35,434 nucleotides of DNA from a virus. A program made the position numbers and the translations under genes. The notes beneath the pieces were generated by a model that had not been told where the DNA came from, ran no database searches, and was given only the letters and a program-made list of their open reading frames with translations. Of this stretch, positions 7,954 through 13,913 are shown piece after piece. The stretch spans positions 1-35,434 of the IMG/VR virus record IMGVR_UViG_3300030104_000111; one strand, 5' to 3'. The number at the start of each line of letters is the position of its first letter. The stretch's first letter is position 1.

Positions 7954-8281
7954 TAAAATACCTCCTTGCTGTAGTCCATACTAACTTTACTAATGGATAC
8001 ATAGCTACTCTATGTTCGACATTCTCATATTTATCTTTTAGAAACTCGTTCATAGCTCGGTCACTAGCTTCGTCTTCAGTTTCAATAGTTACTGGATTGT
8101 CGGGCAGCATAGCCCAATAGATAGCATCTGGAGGTATGTAAGTCCATTCATTGCTTTGCCAATATCCGTTAGGTCTATACTCATTTTGTTTTATAAAGTA
8201 AAGTACATGACCAGCGTTATTAGCGTGTGCTTTATCTGGTTTTTTTGTTGCCAGTTTGTATAGTTGATTGTCTAAATACAT
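7937..8281 (-). CDS. Hypothetical early protein, 114 aa
   Basis: No confident family. The middle segment has GHVLYFIKQNEYRPNGYW, then WTYIPPDAIYWAMLPDNP, a pattern of a beta-rich piece ending in W-x-x-LP-x-P that recalls the small DUF551 phage proteins, but this is a weak visual resemblance. The C-terminal half is helical and charged (EDEASDRAMNEFLKDKYE) and ends basic. The ATG at 8281 is preceded by a weak AAAAGA. It lies in the early operon, overlaps the ribbon-helix-helix gene by 17 nt, and its start overlaps a possible 47-aa ORF. Early position two genes before the RNA polymerase fits a host-takeover protein, which is an inference from context only. Confidence 0.8.
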   Translation of the reverse strand: MYLDNQLYKLATKKPDKAHANNAGHVLYFIKQNEYRPNGYWQSNEWTYIPPDAIYWAMLPDNPVTIETEDEASDRAMNEFLKDKYENVEHRVAMYPLVKLVWTTARRYFNDARK

Positions 8282-8375
8282 TTTCTTTTAGTAGTAGGTT
8301 GAATTTTGAATTTAATCCTAGTGTGATAACTAGATGTGATGTTAATAGTACAAGACATATAAAGTTAAACCGCAT
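8232..8375 (-). CDS. Possible small single-span membrane protein, 47 aa
   Basis: Hand-translated: starts MRFNFICLVLLTSHLVITLG, one hydrophobic helix or uncleaved signal, then a polar tail ending QTGNKKTR. It has a good Shine-Dalgarno (AAAGGA about 6 nt before ATG), overlaps the upstream 64-aa gene by 11 nt in the style of the operon, and fills what would otherwise be an 83-nt gap. Against it, its 3' end overlaps the start of the 114-aa gene by 50 nt, and short hydrophobic frames arise by chance in AT-rich DNA. If real it may be an early membrane-acting peptide. Confidence 0.4.
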   Translation of the reverse strand: MRFNFICLVLLTSHLVITLGLNSKFNLLLKENVFRQSTIQTGNKKTR

Positions 8376-8559
8376 TTGTTTCCTTTTTAAGATACAGTTT
8401 GACTTCATAAATTTCTTTATAAGGAATTTTGCTTTTCATAAAGCTAGATAATGCTTCGTATAAATTAACTCCTTTTTGGATGTAGCCCTCGACATTACCT
8501 GTCGAGAGACTACTAAAAATAATTTCATACGATTTCATTTCTTTGTTAACTATCTGCAT
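8365..8559 (-). CDS. Hypothetical early protein, 64 aa
   Basis: No recognised family. The sequence MQIVNKEMKSYEIIFSSLST opens with a short strand; a helical centre (NLYEALSSFMKSK) and a lysine-rich end follow (YEVKLYLKKETNAV). It overlaps the preceding gene by 10 nt within TCATGC, so translation is probably coupled to termination upstream. The mixed alpha/beta pattern and small size fit the many host-directed early proteins of T7-like phages. No signal peptide, membrane segment or catalytic motif was seen. Confidence 0.7.
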   Translation of the reverse strand: MQIVNKEMKSYEIIFSSLSTGNVEGYIQKGVNLYEALSSFMKSKIPYKEIYEVKLYLKKETNAV

Positions 8560-8888
8560 GAGTTAATCATCTCCACTATTGGAATAAGATCCTCAATTAT
8601 ATTCTTAATTAATAAATTTCTAGCCTTAACTGAGTCATCTGGTAACACTATCGCCATACCAGTATTACCTGAGAGGTTATTAATAACTCCCAAGATATAA
8701 GTTAGACGTTGCACTTGTGTATGCCATAACGGATTCTCTTTTAATAATTTAAGGAGTTCGATGTCATTAGCACCGATCTCCCTTAAATAATCAGCATCGT
8801 TGTACTGATCTTTATCCATAAACAACCATCTATCATTGATAATGCCATACTCTAAATGAATACGTTTAAATTTTTCATCTAATCCCAT
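8550..8888 (-). CDS. Hypothetical early protein, 112 aa
   Basis: No recognised family. It is mostly helical, with MGLDEKFKRIHLEYGIIND at the start, an acidic segment (MDKDQYNDADYLREIGANDIE), a Trp-containing LKENPLWHTQVQRL, a small glycine turn (NNLSGNTGMAIVLPDD), and a hydrophobic helical end (NLLIKNIIEDLIPIVEMINSCR). The start at 8888 is well supported by GGGAGG seven nt upstream. The gene begins 1 nt after the stop of the 57-aa gene. Early-operon position suggests a role in the first minutes of infection; nothing in the protein says which. Confidence 0.8.
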   Translation of the reverse strand: MGLDEKFKRIHLEYGIINDRWLFMDKDQYNDADYLREIGANDIELLKLLKENPLWHTQVQRLTYILGVINNLSGNTGMAIVLPDDSVKARNLLIKNIIEDLIPIVEMINSCR

Positions 8889-8889
8889 G

Positions 8890-9063
8890 TTAATCCTCCC
8901 ATTTTTGTAGGTTTACTTTTATATCCCAAGTCATTGAACAGTACTTGGTGTTATCCCAGATAGAACCCATTACCGCCTCAACGATAATAGTATTTATCTC
9001 TTCGACTGATTGTTTGCTCATGTGGTGCTTATCAAAGTTGGGAAAGTGTATGAATTGTGCCAT
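8890..9063 (-). CDS. Hypothetical early protein, 57 aa
   Basis: Found by hand translation. It begins MAQFIHFPNFDKHHMSKQSV and ends with NLQKWED; a central acidic helix (EEINTIIVEAV) is followed by a Trp/Tyr-rich segment (GSIWDNTKYCSMTWDIK). Its ATG overlaps the TAA of the upstream gene (TAATG) and its last codons carry the Shine-Dalgarno for the next gene, so it fits the coupled operon exactly. No family recognised, no membrane segment, one internal cysteine. Confidence 0.75.
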   Translation of the reverse strand: MAQFIHFPNFDKHHMSKQSVEEINTIIVEAVMGSIWDNTKYCSMTWDIKVNLQKWED

Positions 9064-9356
9064 TACTTCAACCCCTTCTTTTTATATACAACCGCATAGC
9101 TGCAAGACTCGGCTAGCTCTGGGTTAAGGACGTTCTCGCAGAACTTGTCATACTCTGGTTCTAACCAGCTTTCAAGTTCCTCTTTCTTATCTGTATAGCA
9201 ACTAACCTTTAAGTCGCTACCTCTTCTTACATAATCGAGGTCGATAGCTTGCACTAACTCCTCATAATCGCAGTCGATTGTAAAGATTACCCTATAATTC
9301 CAGCCATGATCTATTTGATCTGTTGAAATTGGATAATCGCATAGTGACATAGCCAT
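9063..9356 (-). CDS. Hypothetical early protein, 97 aa, acidic
   Basis: No recognised family. It begins MAMSLCDYPISTDQIDHGWN, then a beta strand YRVIFTIDCDYEELVQAI, a polar hairpin (RRGSDLKVSCYTDKKEE) and an acidic helical end (LESWLEPEYDKFCENV) before a final AVVYKKKGLK. Alternating strands and helices suggest a small alpha/beta fold. Both borders are TAATG overlaps of one base, typical of this operon. An acidic early protein could be a DNA mimic or an inhibitor of a host enzyme, but no motif supports any specific role. Confidence 0.78.
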   Translation of the reverse strand: MAMSLCDYPISTDQIDHGWNYRVIFTIDCDYEELVQAIDLDYVRRGSDLKVSCYTDKKEELESWLEPEYDKFCENVLNPELAESCSYAVVYKKKGLK

Positions 9357-9544
9357 TAGTTAAGTTCCTCCTGATTTTGTTTGACTAGCTTTGGATCATT
9401 GCCAAAAAATTGACTCATTAAATCATTGCTTATTTTTTCTTGAATACTAGGAGGGCAGTCCGTCCATGTATTGTTTCGAACCATCCAGCCATGATCTAAT
9501 ATGGCTGGGATGTTGTTCTTATCTTTGATGTAGTGCTTAATCAT
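9356..9544 (-). CDS. Hypothetical early protein, 62 aa
   Basis: I chose the ATG at 9544 because it overlaps the upstream stop as ATGA and has AGGTGG just before it; a longer frame from a GTG at 9586 would overlap the neighbour by 46 nt. The protein begins MIKHYIKDKNNIPAILDHGW and contains MVRNNTWTDCPPSIQEKI, then an amphipathic helix and a Gln/Glu/Asn-rich end. The LDHGW piece echoes IDHGWN in the next gene downstream, which may reflect shared ancestry or chance. No family recognised. Confidence 0.72.
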   Translation of the reverse strand: MIKHYIKDKNNIPAILDHGWMVRNNTWTDCPPSIQEKISNDLMSQFFGNDPKLVKQNQEELN

Positions 9545-9891
9545 GTGACCACCTGTAAAGATTCGACTAATTTGAAAGGCTTGCACCCTTTGTACTGGTT
9601 GTAATAGTCATTCTTATAAGAGTCCGACTCTTTATCTATTACATCTGGATCTCTTAGCTGGTATCCATCCCATGCCCAGCGTTCAGAGTCGTGAATGTCG
9701 AATATGTGGACTGTCATTATCTGCCACCCTAATAGACTGTTATCACGTTTGGCTTTTCTTACTGCTTTTGTTGCGTGGATTATGTTTGGGTCGTGGCCTG
9801 ATGACCACGCAATAGATGTTCCACTATTCCAAGCAGTAACAGCAAGTATTCTTCTTGGCTGCTGTTCATACTTGATTTTCTTTTTACTCAT
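9541..9891 (-). CDS. Hypothetical early protein, 116 aa
   Basis: Begins MSKKKIKYEQQPRRILAVTA. The ATG at 9891 is preferred over one at 9903 because it sits after GGGAG and overlaps the upstream 57-aa gene by only 8 nt. The protein has AWNSGTSIAWSSGHDPNII, a basic helix (HATKAVRKAKRDNS), then GWQIMTVHIFDIHDSERWAWDGYQ, and ends with LVESLQVVT. It is Trp-rich (five by eye). It resembles no family that I can name. Early-operon position. Confidence 0.76.
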   Translation of the reverse strand: MSKKKIKYEQQPRRILAVTAWNSGTSIAWSSGHDPNIIHATKAVRKAKRDNSLLGWQIMTVHIFDIHDSERWAWDGYQLRDPDVIDKESDSYKNDYYNQYKGCKPFKLVESLQVVT

Positions 9892-10057
9892 TGTCTCCCT
9901 CATTTATATTTACTTTGCCTTTACCGAACATACATTCAGTTATTATTTGGCCGATCTCATCCTCATTTAAAAGAAGGTCGTTTATGTGTTTACCCTCGTA
10001 AACTTTCTTTTGCGGGTTGTTGTCCTCATCAAAAGAAATAAATTCTATGCTTTGCAT
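9884..10057 (-). CDS. Hypothetical early protein, 57 aa, acidic
   Basis: Hand-translated: begins MQSIEFISFDEDNNPQKKVY and ends VNINEGDNE. It is strongly acidic, with a helical centre (INDLLLNEDEIGQIITECM). It is the first gene after the terminator-like hairpin and the 138-bp gap, so it may start a second early transcript. Its last codons supply the Shine-Dalgarno (GAGGGAGAC) for the following gene and overlap it by 8 nt. No recognised family. Confidence 0.74.
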   Translation of the reverse strand: MQSIEFISFDEDNNPQKKVYEGKHINDLLLNEDEIGQIITECMFGKGKVNINEGDNE

Positions 10058-10149
10058 AATTTAGTACCTGTTTGTAGTGGTTTAGTAAGTAGTTTAAAAA
10101 ACTACTCATTCATAGAAGACCTATAAAAGTGTAGTTTTTGGAAGGTATA
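10058..10149 (-). promoter_or_regulatory. Early-operon internal gap with perfect 8-bp hairpin
   Basis: Non-coding DNA between two early genes. It holds a perfect inverted repeat, AGTAGTTT-AAA-AAACTACT, at 10088-10106, and just upstream on the minus strand a TTTTATAGG stretch. If the hairpin at 10150-10179 stops transcription, a promoter must lie here to serve the genes from 10057 leftward, including the RNA polymerase. I could not identify a convincing -35/-10 pair or a repeated phage promoter, so the promoter role is inferred from position only. Confidence 0.35.
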
Positions 10150-10179
10150 AAGACCCCTGAAAGAAATTTCAGAGGCCTT
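10150..10179 (-). terminator. Rho-independent-type terminator hairpin after first two early genes
   Basis: The arms 10150-10162 and 10167-10179 pair at 11 of 13 positions around a 4-nt loop (CTGAAA-GAAA-TTTCAG core with a CC/GG pair below). Read on the minus strand it begins 17 nt after the stop codon at 10196 and is followed by TCTTTATACCTT. It is nearly symmetric, so it could act in both directions. In T7 an early terminator also limits host-polymerase transcription, though after more genes. Confidence 0.6.
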
Positions 10180-10195
10180 CAAGCTCCTTCTAGAG

Positions 10196-10585
10196 TTAGC
10201 TATTACTCCATTGTTTGTGCTTTCTGTTAGGAATTGGTTTGTGATGTCTTCCGCACCAGTTCAGAGGCTCGCCATGATATAAGTCTTTTTTCTTACATCC
10301 TTTTATAATTCCATAATTTAATTTGAAATTATAGTTGTCTTTGGCTTGCCAAATTTGCATGCTTTCCTTGTACCATCTGGAACTAGGAAATAAATGTTTA
10401 ACAGCATCCATACTCTCGTATAAATATTGCTCCTCATATCCATTACCAAAAGGAATTTCAATAATAAGCTCGTTTTCATGCTCAAGGTTAAGCACTACTC
10501 TTGATGAAAAATAAGAGACACCATTAATAGTGTCTCTCCATTCTTTGCCGTAAACATCAATAGTTTTAAGTTCAGATAAAAGCAT
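10196..10585 (-). CDS. Conserved phage early protein of unknown function, 129 aa
   Basis: The N-terminal half has a pattern that I recall from many small phage ORFs: TIDVYGKEWRDTINGVSYFS, then RVVLNLEHENELIIEIPFGN, a GYEEQYLY box, and a helix reaching HLFPSSRWY. The C-terminal part is basic with CKKKD, CGRHHKPIPNRKHK and no complete zinc-finger spacing. The family has no assigned role to my knowledge. The ATG overlaps the upstream stop (TAATG). It is second in the early operon and is followed by a terminator-like hairpin, so it may be among the most abundant early products. Confidence 0.78.
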   Translation of the reverse strand: MLLSELKTIDVYGKEWRDTINGVSYFSSRVVLNLEHENELIIEIPFGNGYEEQYLYESMDAVKHLFPSSRWYKESMQIWQAKDNYNFKLNYGIIKGCKKKDLYHGEPLNWCGRHHKPIPNRKHKQWSNS

Positions 10586-10935
10586 TATTCATACCCTAAT
10601 GAACTTACTTCTATACCTATAGCTGGGCATAGTTCCCCATTACTATCCCAAATATTAGAAGTTGCTACATGATCTAAAAAAGCTTGCAAAGCTATAACTT
10701 GACCTCCAGATGTGCCTCCAATAGAAAAGTTGTAAAATTCTGTGGTGCTGGTTGGTTCGAATTTATAAGGATAAATTCTCACATTTAAAAAACCAATAAC
10801 CCATTCATAAGGCACTTTGTCGCCAGCTGGATTTCTTACTGGTTGACCAAATAAGTTAACTAATTGATAAACCGATGCTCGACAATCACCGATCTTCCAG
10901 CTGCTAATAGTTCTACTGTTAATTGAAACAGACAT
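10585..10935 (-). CDS. First early gene, hypothetical protein, 116 aa
   Basis: I chose the ATG at 10935 (MSVSINSRTISSWKIGDCRA); a longer frame from a TTG at 10995 runs through the leader repeats and is unlikely. The protein has a polar N-terminus, RASVYQLVNLFGQPVRNPAG, YEWVIGFLNVRIYPYKFEP, a glycine-rich SIGGTSGGQV, and ends with GIEVSSLGYE. No family recognised. It is the first gene left of the 11-kb hub, about 63 nt downstream of a sigma70-like promoter start point (-10 at 11005-11010), so it should be the earliest protein made. Host-takeover functions are common at this position in T7-like phages, but there is no motif to support one. Confidence 0.75.
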   Translation of the reverse strand: MSVSINSRTISSWKIGDCRASVYQLVNLFGQPVRNPAGDKVPYEWVIGFLNVRIYPYKFEPTSTTEFYNFSIGGTSGGQVIALQAFLDHVATSNIWDSNGELCPAIGIEVSSLGYE

Positions 10936-10960
10936 AATAATTAATTTGTAGTGAGTTAAT

Positions 10961-10998
10961 AGATTGCAGCAGAATCCGTAAAGAATCCGCAGCAATCT
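10961..10998 (-). repeat. Leader inverted repeat with tandem AGAATCCG units
   Basis: AGATTGC (10961-10967) and GCAATCT (10992-10998) are a 7-bp inverted repeat. Between them lie two 11-bp direct units, AGAATCCGTAA and AGAATCCGCAG (10971-10992), that share the first eight bases. The block sits at the expected transcription start of the leftward promoter and 26 nt before the first early ATG. That is the usual place for a repressor operator, and the DNA-binding protein encoded upstream of the RNA polymerase is a possible partner. Confidence 0.55.
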
Positions 10999-11004
10999 AA
11001 ATTA

Positions 11005-11033
11005 AATATAATCTATTTATTATCGGTTTGCAA
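11005..11033 (-). promoter_or_regulatory. Candidate leftward sigma70-type early promoter
   Basis: On the minus strand, -35 TTGCAA (11033-11028; 4 of 6 matches), a 17-bp spacer, then -10 TATATT (11010-11005; 5 of 6). It points at the first early gene, 70 bp away. Such matches are common in AT-rich DNA, but the position is exactly where a host-read early promoter is needed. Confidence 0.45.
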
Positions 11034-11313
11034 TTTATTTGGCGGCCTATGTCTGATTTATACATAAATTAAAACCAAATAAGCACCAGATACGACAATA
11101 AAACCATAAAAACCCTTGTAGAACTGTCTAACGGACAGTACTGCCGACTAGACTATAACTGCATTTATAGCTATTTATTGGATAATTTCTATAAATTGGA
11201 CACAATACAGGCCACATATCAGAATAAAATTAAAAAAACCTATGGGGGATTTTACAAAATTCTCATAGACGTTAAGCCACTCAAATTTTTCTACCAAAAA
11301 CTGTAAATATCGT

Positions 11314-11365
11314 GATAGATAACTGATAGATAACTAATAGAAACTAATAGAAAGGAATAGACACC
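11314..11365 (+). repeat. Iteron-like array of five 10-11 bp direct repeats
   Basis: Two perfect copies of GATAGATAACT (11314-11324, 11325-11335) are followed by AATAGAAACT, AATAGAAAGG and AATAGACACC (11336-11365). The helical-turn period puts all copies on one face of the DNA, as in initiator- or repressor-binding arrays. It lies in the AT-rich hub, so a replication origin or regulator array is plausible. Confidence 0.6.
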
Positions 11366-11425
11366 CTCTTCTATTGTGGAGAGCTAGTGGTGGACAGGTT
11401 TTTCAAATAAGATATATTAAGAGTA

Positions 11426-11491
11426 AGCCATTATATTAACCGAATCCCCAAAATCGTTCGGTAAAAACTCCACACACCTTATATAATGGCT
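11426..11491. promoter_or_regulatory. Mirrored TATAATGGCT elements (possible divergent promoters) around inner palindrome
   Basis: AGCCATTATAT (11426-11436) and ATATAATGGCT (11481-11491) are exact 11-bp inverted repeats. Each contains a perfect TATAAT reading outward, rightward to the terminase and leftward to the early genes. An inner palindrome ACCGAA...TTCGGT (11439-11444, 11457-11462) lies between. No good -35 match was found for either side. It may be a pair of divergent promoters, phage-polymerase promoters of unknown consensus, or a large stem. Confidence 0.5.
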
Positions 11492-11538
11492 ATTAATGGG
11501 GTTTTTCAGTAGTGGGTTGAACCTCATTTTTAACTATT

Positions 11539-11775
11539 ATGGCTAAACAAGACACAAACGAAGTATTAAGTAACCTTCATGCTGGACTAGCTGGAGCGTT
11601 AAGTGAGTTATTGGTAAGTGGGGAAGCAAGTACAGCAGATTTAAATGTGATACGACAGTTTCTGAAAGATAATCAGATAACAGCCCAGCCTGTAGAGGAT
11701 ACTCCGTTTGGAGATTTAGCTAGGTCGTTACCTGATATAGAGAATGTTATTGAATTAAAGAAGCGTAGTGCGTAA
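11539..11775 (+). CDS. Terminase small subunit, T7 gp18-like
   Basis: 78 aa (T7 gp18 is 89). It recognises concatemeric DNA for packaging and regulates the large subunit. Recognised from VLSNLHAGLAGALSELLVSG, then GEASTADLNVIRQFLKDN, the pattern seen in small terminases of this phage group, and from overlap with the large subunit. The C-terminus is charged (VIELKKRSA). It is the first late gene of the plus-strand block, 48 nt downstream of the TATAATGGCT element. In T7 the terminase genes are at the right end after the tail fibre; here they open the late block. Confidence 0.9.
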   Translation: MAKQDTNEVLSNLHAGLAGALSELLVSGEASTADLNVIRQFLKDNQITAQPVEDTPFGDLARSLPDIENVIELKKRSA

Positions 11776-13498
11776 ATCAGAATGGCAAGGACTACCAGAG
11801 CCTTACGATAAGGACTTTAGATACTTTTTAGTTTTAGTTTGGAGGCATTTACAGTTACCAGATCCAACAACAGTACAGTTGGACATAGCAGAATATATGC
11901 AGGGAGGTCAGAAGAGAAGGATTATTGAAGCTTTTAGAGGTGTAGGTAAGTCATGGATGGCAGCAGCATATGTTTTATGGTTACTGAGAAACGATCCACA
12001 GAAGAAAATTATGGTTGTGTCGGCCTCGAAGACGAGGGCTGATGACTTTGCACAGTTTTGTTTACGGATAATACAGGAAATGCCGATACTAAAATGCCTA
12101 GAACCAGATAAAAATGAGCAGAGATCAGCTAGTAATAGGTTTGATGTACGTCCAGCTATACCCGATCAGTCAGCTAGTGTAAAAAGTGTAGGTATATTTG
12201 GTCAATTAACTGGTAGTCGTGCTGATTTAATACTGGCTGATGACTGTGAAGTACCTAATACAGCATGGACTGTAGGTATGAGAGAGAAATTATTGCAATG
12301 TTGTGGGGAGTTTAACGCTATTCTTAAGCCAGATGGAGAGATAATGTTCTTAGGAACACCACAAACAGAGGAAAGTATATATAACAAGTTAAGACAAAGA
12401 GGTTATGACTGTCGTATATGGACTAGTAGATACCCTAAAAAGCCAGAAAAGTATGGAGATGCATTAGCTCCGATGATTTTTAAGCTATCAACTAAGTTAG
12501 CTGGTCAACCAACCGACCCAGATAGGTTTTCTGAGATGGATTTACTGGAAAGAGAAGCTAGTTATGGTCGCTCGCAGTTTACTTTGCAGTTTCAACTGGA
12601 TACTACCCTTTCTGATTTACAACGATTCCCTCTTAGATTGGCTGATTTAGTCGTAATGGAGGTAAAAGACCACGCTCCTGAGAAGGTTGTATGGTCATCT
12701 GGAGCAGAATATAGGTTAACAGACCTACCAGCTGTAGGTTTTAGTGCAGATTACTACCATAGACCAGCGTTTTTACATGGCGATTGGCTGCCTTTTACTG
12801 GTGTGGTGGCTTATATAGATCCATCAGGCAAGGGAGTTGATGAAACAGCGTACAGTATAGTCGCACATTTAAACGGAAACCTGTTTGTTTTAGAAGTTGG
12901 CTCGTTTTGTGAAGGTTATACAGAAAAAGTATTAACTGGTATAGCTGAAGCTTGTAAAAGAAACAAAGTTAACTTAATACTTTTAGAGGATCAGTTTGGT
13001 CAAGGCATGATGGAAAGTTTATTACAGCCATATTTACGAAAAATTTATCCCTGCACCATAGAAACTAATAGAAGTAACGTGCAAAAAGAAAGAAGAATAA
13101 TAAATGCATTAGAACCAGTAATGAATCAACATAGATTAATTATTAATCGGTCGGTTATTGAAAACGATGCAAAACCTAGAGATGAAGACTCTGTTGATAA
13201 GGCTTTAGGTTATCAATTATTTCATCAGATGACTCATATAACTGTTGATCGAAACTGTTTACAAAACGATGACAGACTTGACTCTTTAGCTGGTGCGGTG
13301 GAATATTGGAATGAGTCATTAGCAATAGATGAAGATCGTGCTATCCAAGATCGGGAAATGGAATTATGGGATTTGGAACTGGCTGCTCACAGGGGGGATC
13401 TGGAGAACGCTTTGGACGCACAAATCTTGGGTATCCCGCTTGAAAAACTTGGACATCCCAATACAACAGGAAAGTGGAATCGTGTCACAGGACATTAA
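11768..13498 (+). CDS. Terminase large subunit (packaging ATPase/nuclease), T7 gp19-like
   Basis: 576 aa (T7 gp19 is 586). It drives DNA into the procapsid and cuts the concatemer. ATPase motifs: Walker A AFRGVGKS (55-62) and Walker B DLILADDCE (153-161), followed by the coupling motif MFLGTPQTEES. Nuclease motifs: AYIDPSGKGVDET (D351), LILLEDQFGQG (E407/D408) and NDDRLDSLAGA (D505), the expected acidic triad of the RNase H-like domain. The start is GTG at 11768, overlapping the small subunit by 8 nt; no in-frame ATG is close. The C-terminal tail ends with GKWNRVTGH. The call is firm. Confidence 0.96.
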   Translation: MRKSEWQGLPEPYDKDFRYFLVLVWRHLQLPDPTTVQLDIAEYMQGGQKRRIIEAFRGVGKSWMAAAYVLWLLRNDPQKKIMVVSASKTRADDFAQFCLRIIQEMPILKCLEPDKNEQRSASNRFDVRPAIPDQSASVKSVGIFGQLTGSRADLILADDCEVPNTAWTVGMREKLLQCCGEFNAILKPDGEIMFLGTPQTEESIYNKLRQRGYDCRIWTSRYPKKPEKYGDALAPMIFKLSTKLAGQPTDPDRFSEMDLLEREASYGRSQFTLQFQLDTTLSDLQRFPLRLADLVVMEVKDHAPEKVVWSSGAEYRLTDLPAVGFSADYYHRPAFLHGDWLPFTGVVAYIDPSGKGVDETAYSIVAHLNGNLFVLEVGSFCEGYTEKVLTGIAEACKRNKVNLILLEDQFGQGMMESLLQPYLRKIYPCTIETNRSNVQKERRIINALEPVMNQHRLIINRSVIENDAKPRDEDSVDKALGYQLFHQMTHITVDRNCLQNDDRLDSLAGAVEYWNESLAIDEDRAIQDREMELWDLELAAHRGDLENALDAQILGIPLEKLGHPNTTGKWNRVTGH

Positions 13499-13712
13499 AC
13501 CAGCAAAAATTTTAAGGCCAAGAGCATGGTGTATAAGAATACCAAGAACTTATTGTGGAGATTTAGGTCATGCAAATATTGGCGGTTTTCAAACAGTCGT
13601 TATTGCATATGACCAACGCAATGCATGGGAATCAGCTATGGGTGCTGAAGATTGGGAAATGTTAACTTTTCCTGTTAATTGTGTATCAGTTTTTCCTACG
13701 CAACCTGTTTAA
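13482..13712 (+). CDS. Hypothetical protein, 76 aa, after terminase
   Basis: No in-frame ATG exists before the conserved-looking part, so the best start is GTG at 13482, which overlaps the terminase stop by 17 nt and follows AGGAAAGTGGA. The protein reads VSQDIKPAKILRPRAWCIRI, then YCGDLGHANIGGFQTVVIAY and a Trp-containing WESAMGAEDWEMLTFP. It looks like a small beta-rich protein and resembles no family known to me. Its stop abuts the stop of a minus-strand gene without a gap. A gene, not a shadow, is likely because it fills the space to the next gene and has non-random composition, but the start is unusual. Confidence 0.55.
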   Translation: MSQDIKPAKILRPRAWCIRIPRTYCGDLGHANIGGFQTVVIAYDQRNAWESAMGAEDWEMLTFPVNCVSVFPTQPV

Positions 13713-13913
13713 TTATTTATAACTTGAGTTGTTTCTAATACGTTCCTGATGTTGTTTCTTTGCATTTGGATTAATATAGTCAGGCATAACATTTGGATCT
13801 AATATTCTATTAATACCTCTTTGTATAACACCTATATTTTCGGCATCTTTCATTCTATTAACAGCTTCTCTATCTAATTTATTATTATCTTCTTGTTGGT
13901 AAGCTCCGCACAT
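13713..13913 (-). CDS. Small hydrophilic protein, MCG start, 66 aa
   Basis: It begins MCGAYQQEDNNKLDREAVNR and is hydrophilic throughout, with a helical N-terminal half, then GINRILDPNVMPDYINPNAK and a basic HQERIRNNSSYK end. The first three residues match those of the gp14-like and gp7.3-like virion genes in this window. It is the second gene of a two-gene minus-strand unit inside the plus-strand late block; its ATG overlaps the stop of the 53-aa gene (TAATG). It runs tail-to-tail with the gene at 13482. Function unknown; a minor virion role is a guess. Confidence 0.75.
   Translation of the reverse strand: MCGAYQQEDNNKLDREAVNRMKDAENIGVIQRGINRILDPNVMPDYINPNAKKQHQERIRNNSSYK

Larger units (their letters stand above)
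10936..11538. other. 600-bp non-coding divergent hub between early and late blocks
   Basis: No ORF of note on either strand. AT-rich, with many short A/T tracts. It contains, from left to right: a leader with inverted and direct repeats (10961-10998), a leftward sigma70-like promoter (11005-11033), a palindrome ACTGTC-TAACG-GACAGT (11123-11139), five iteron-like units (11314-11365), and mirrored TATAATGGCT elements around an inner palindrome (11426-11491). It is the only place from which both transcription blocks diverge. A combined promoter region and replication origin is the simplest reading; both roles are inferred. Confidence 0.7.

Noticed and set aside
10585-10995. Longer 136-aa form of the first early gene from a TTG start
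   Set aside because: The added 20 codons run through the leader inverted and direct repeats, and the TTG has no ribosome-binding site; ATG at 10935 is simpler.
11145-11157. CGACTAGACTATA resembling the T7 promoter core CGACTCACTATA
   Set aside because: It needs a one-base insertion and lacks the GGG start. I found no second copy upstream of other genes, so it is not supported as a phage promoter.
11314-11365. CRISPR-like repeat array
   Set aside because: Units are 10-11 bp in tandem with no spacers; better described as iteron-like repeats.
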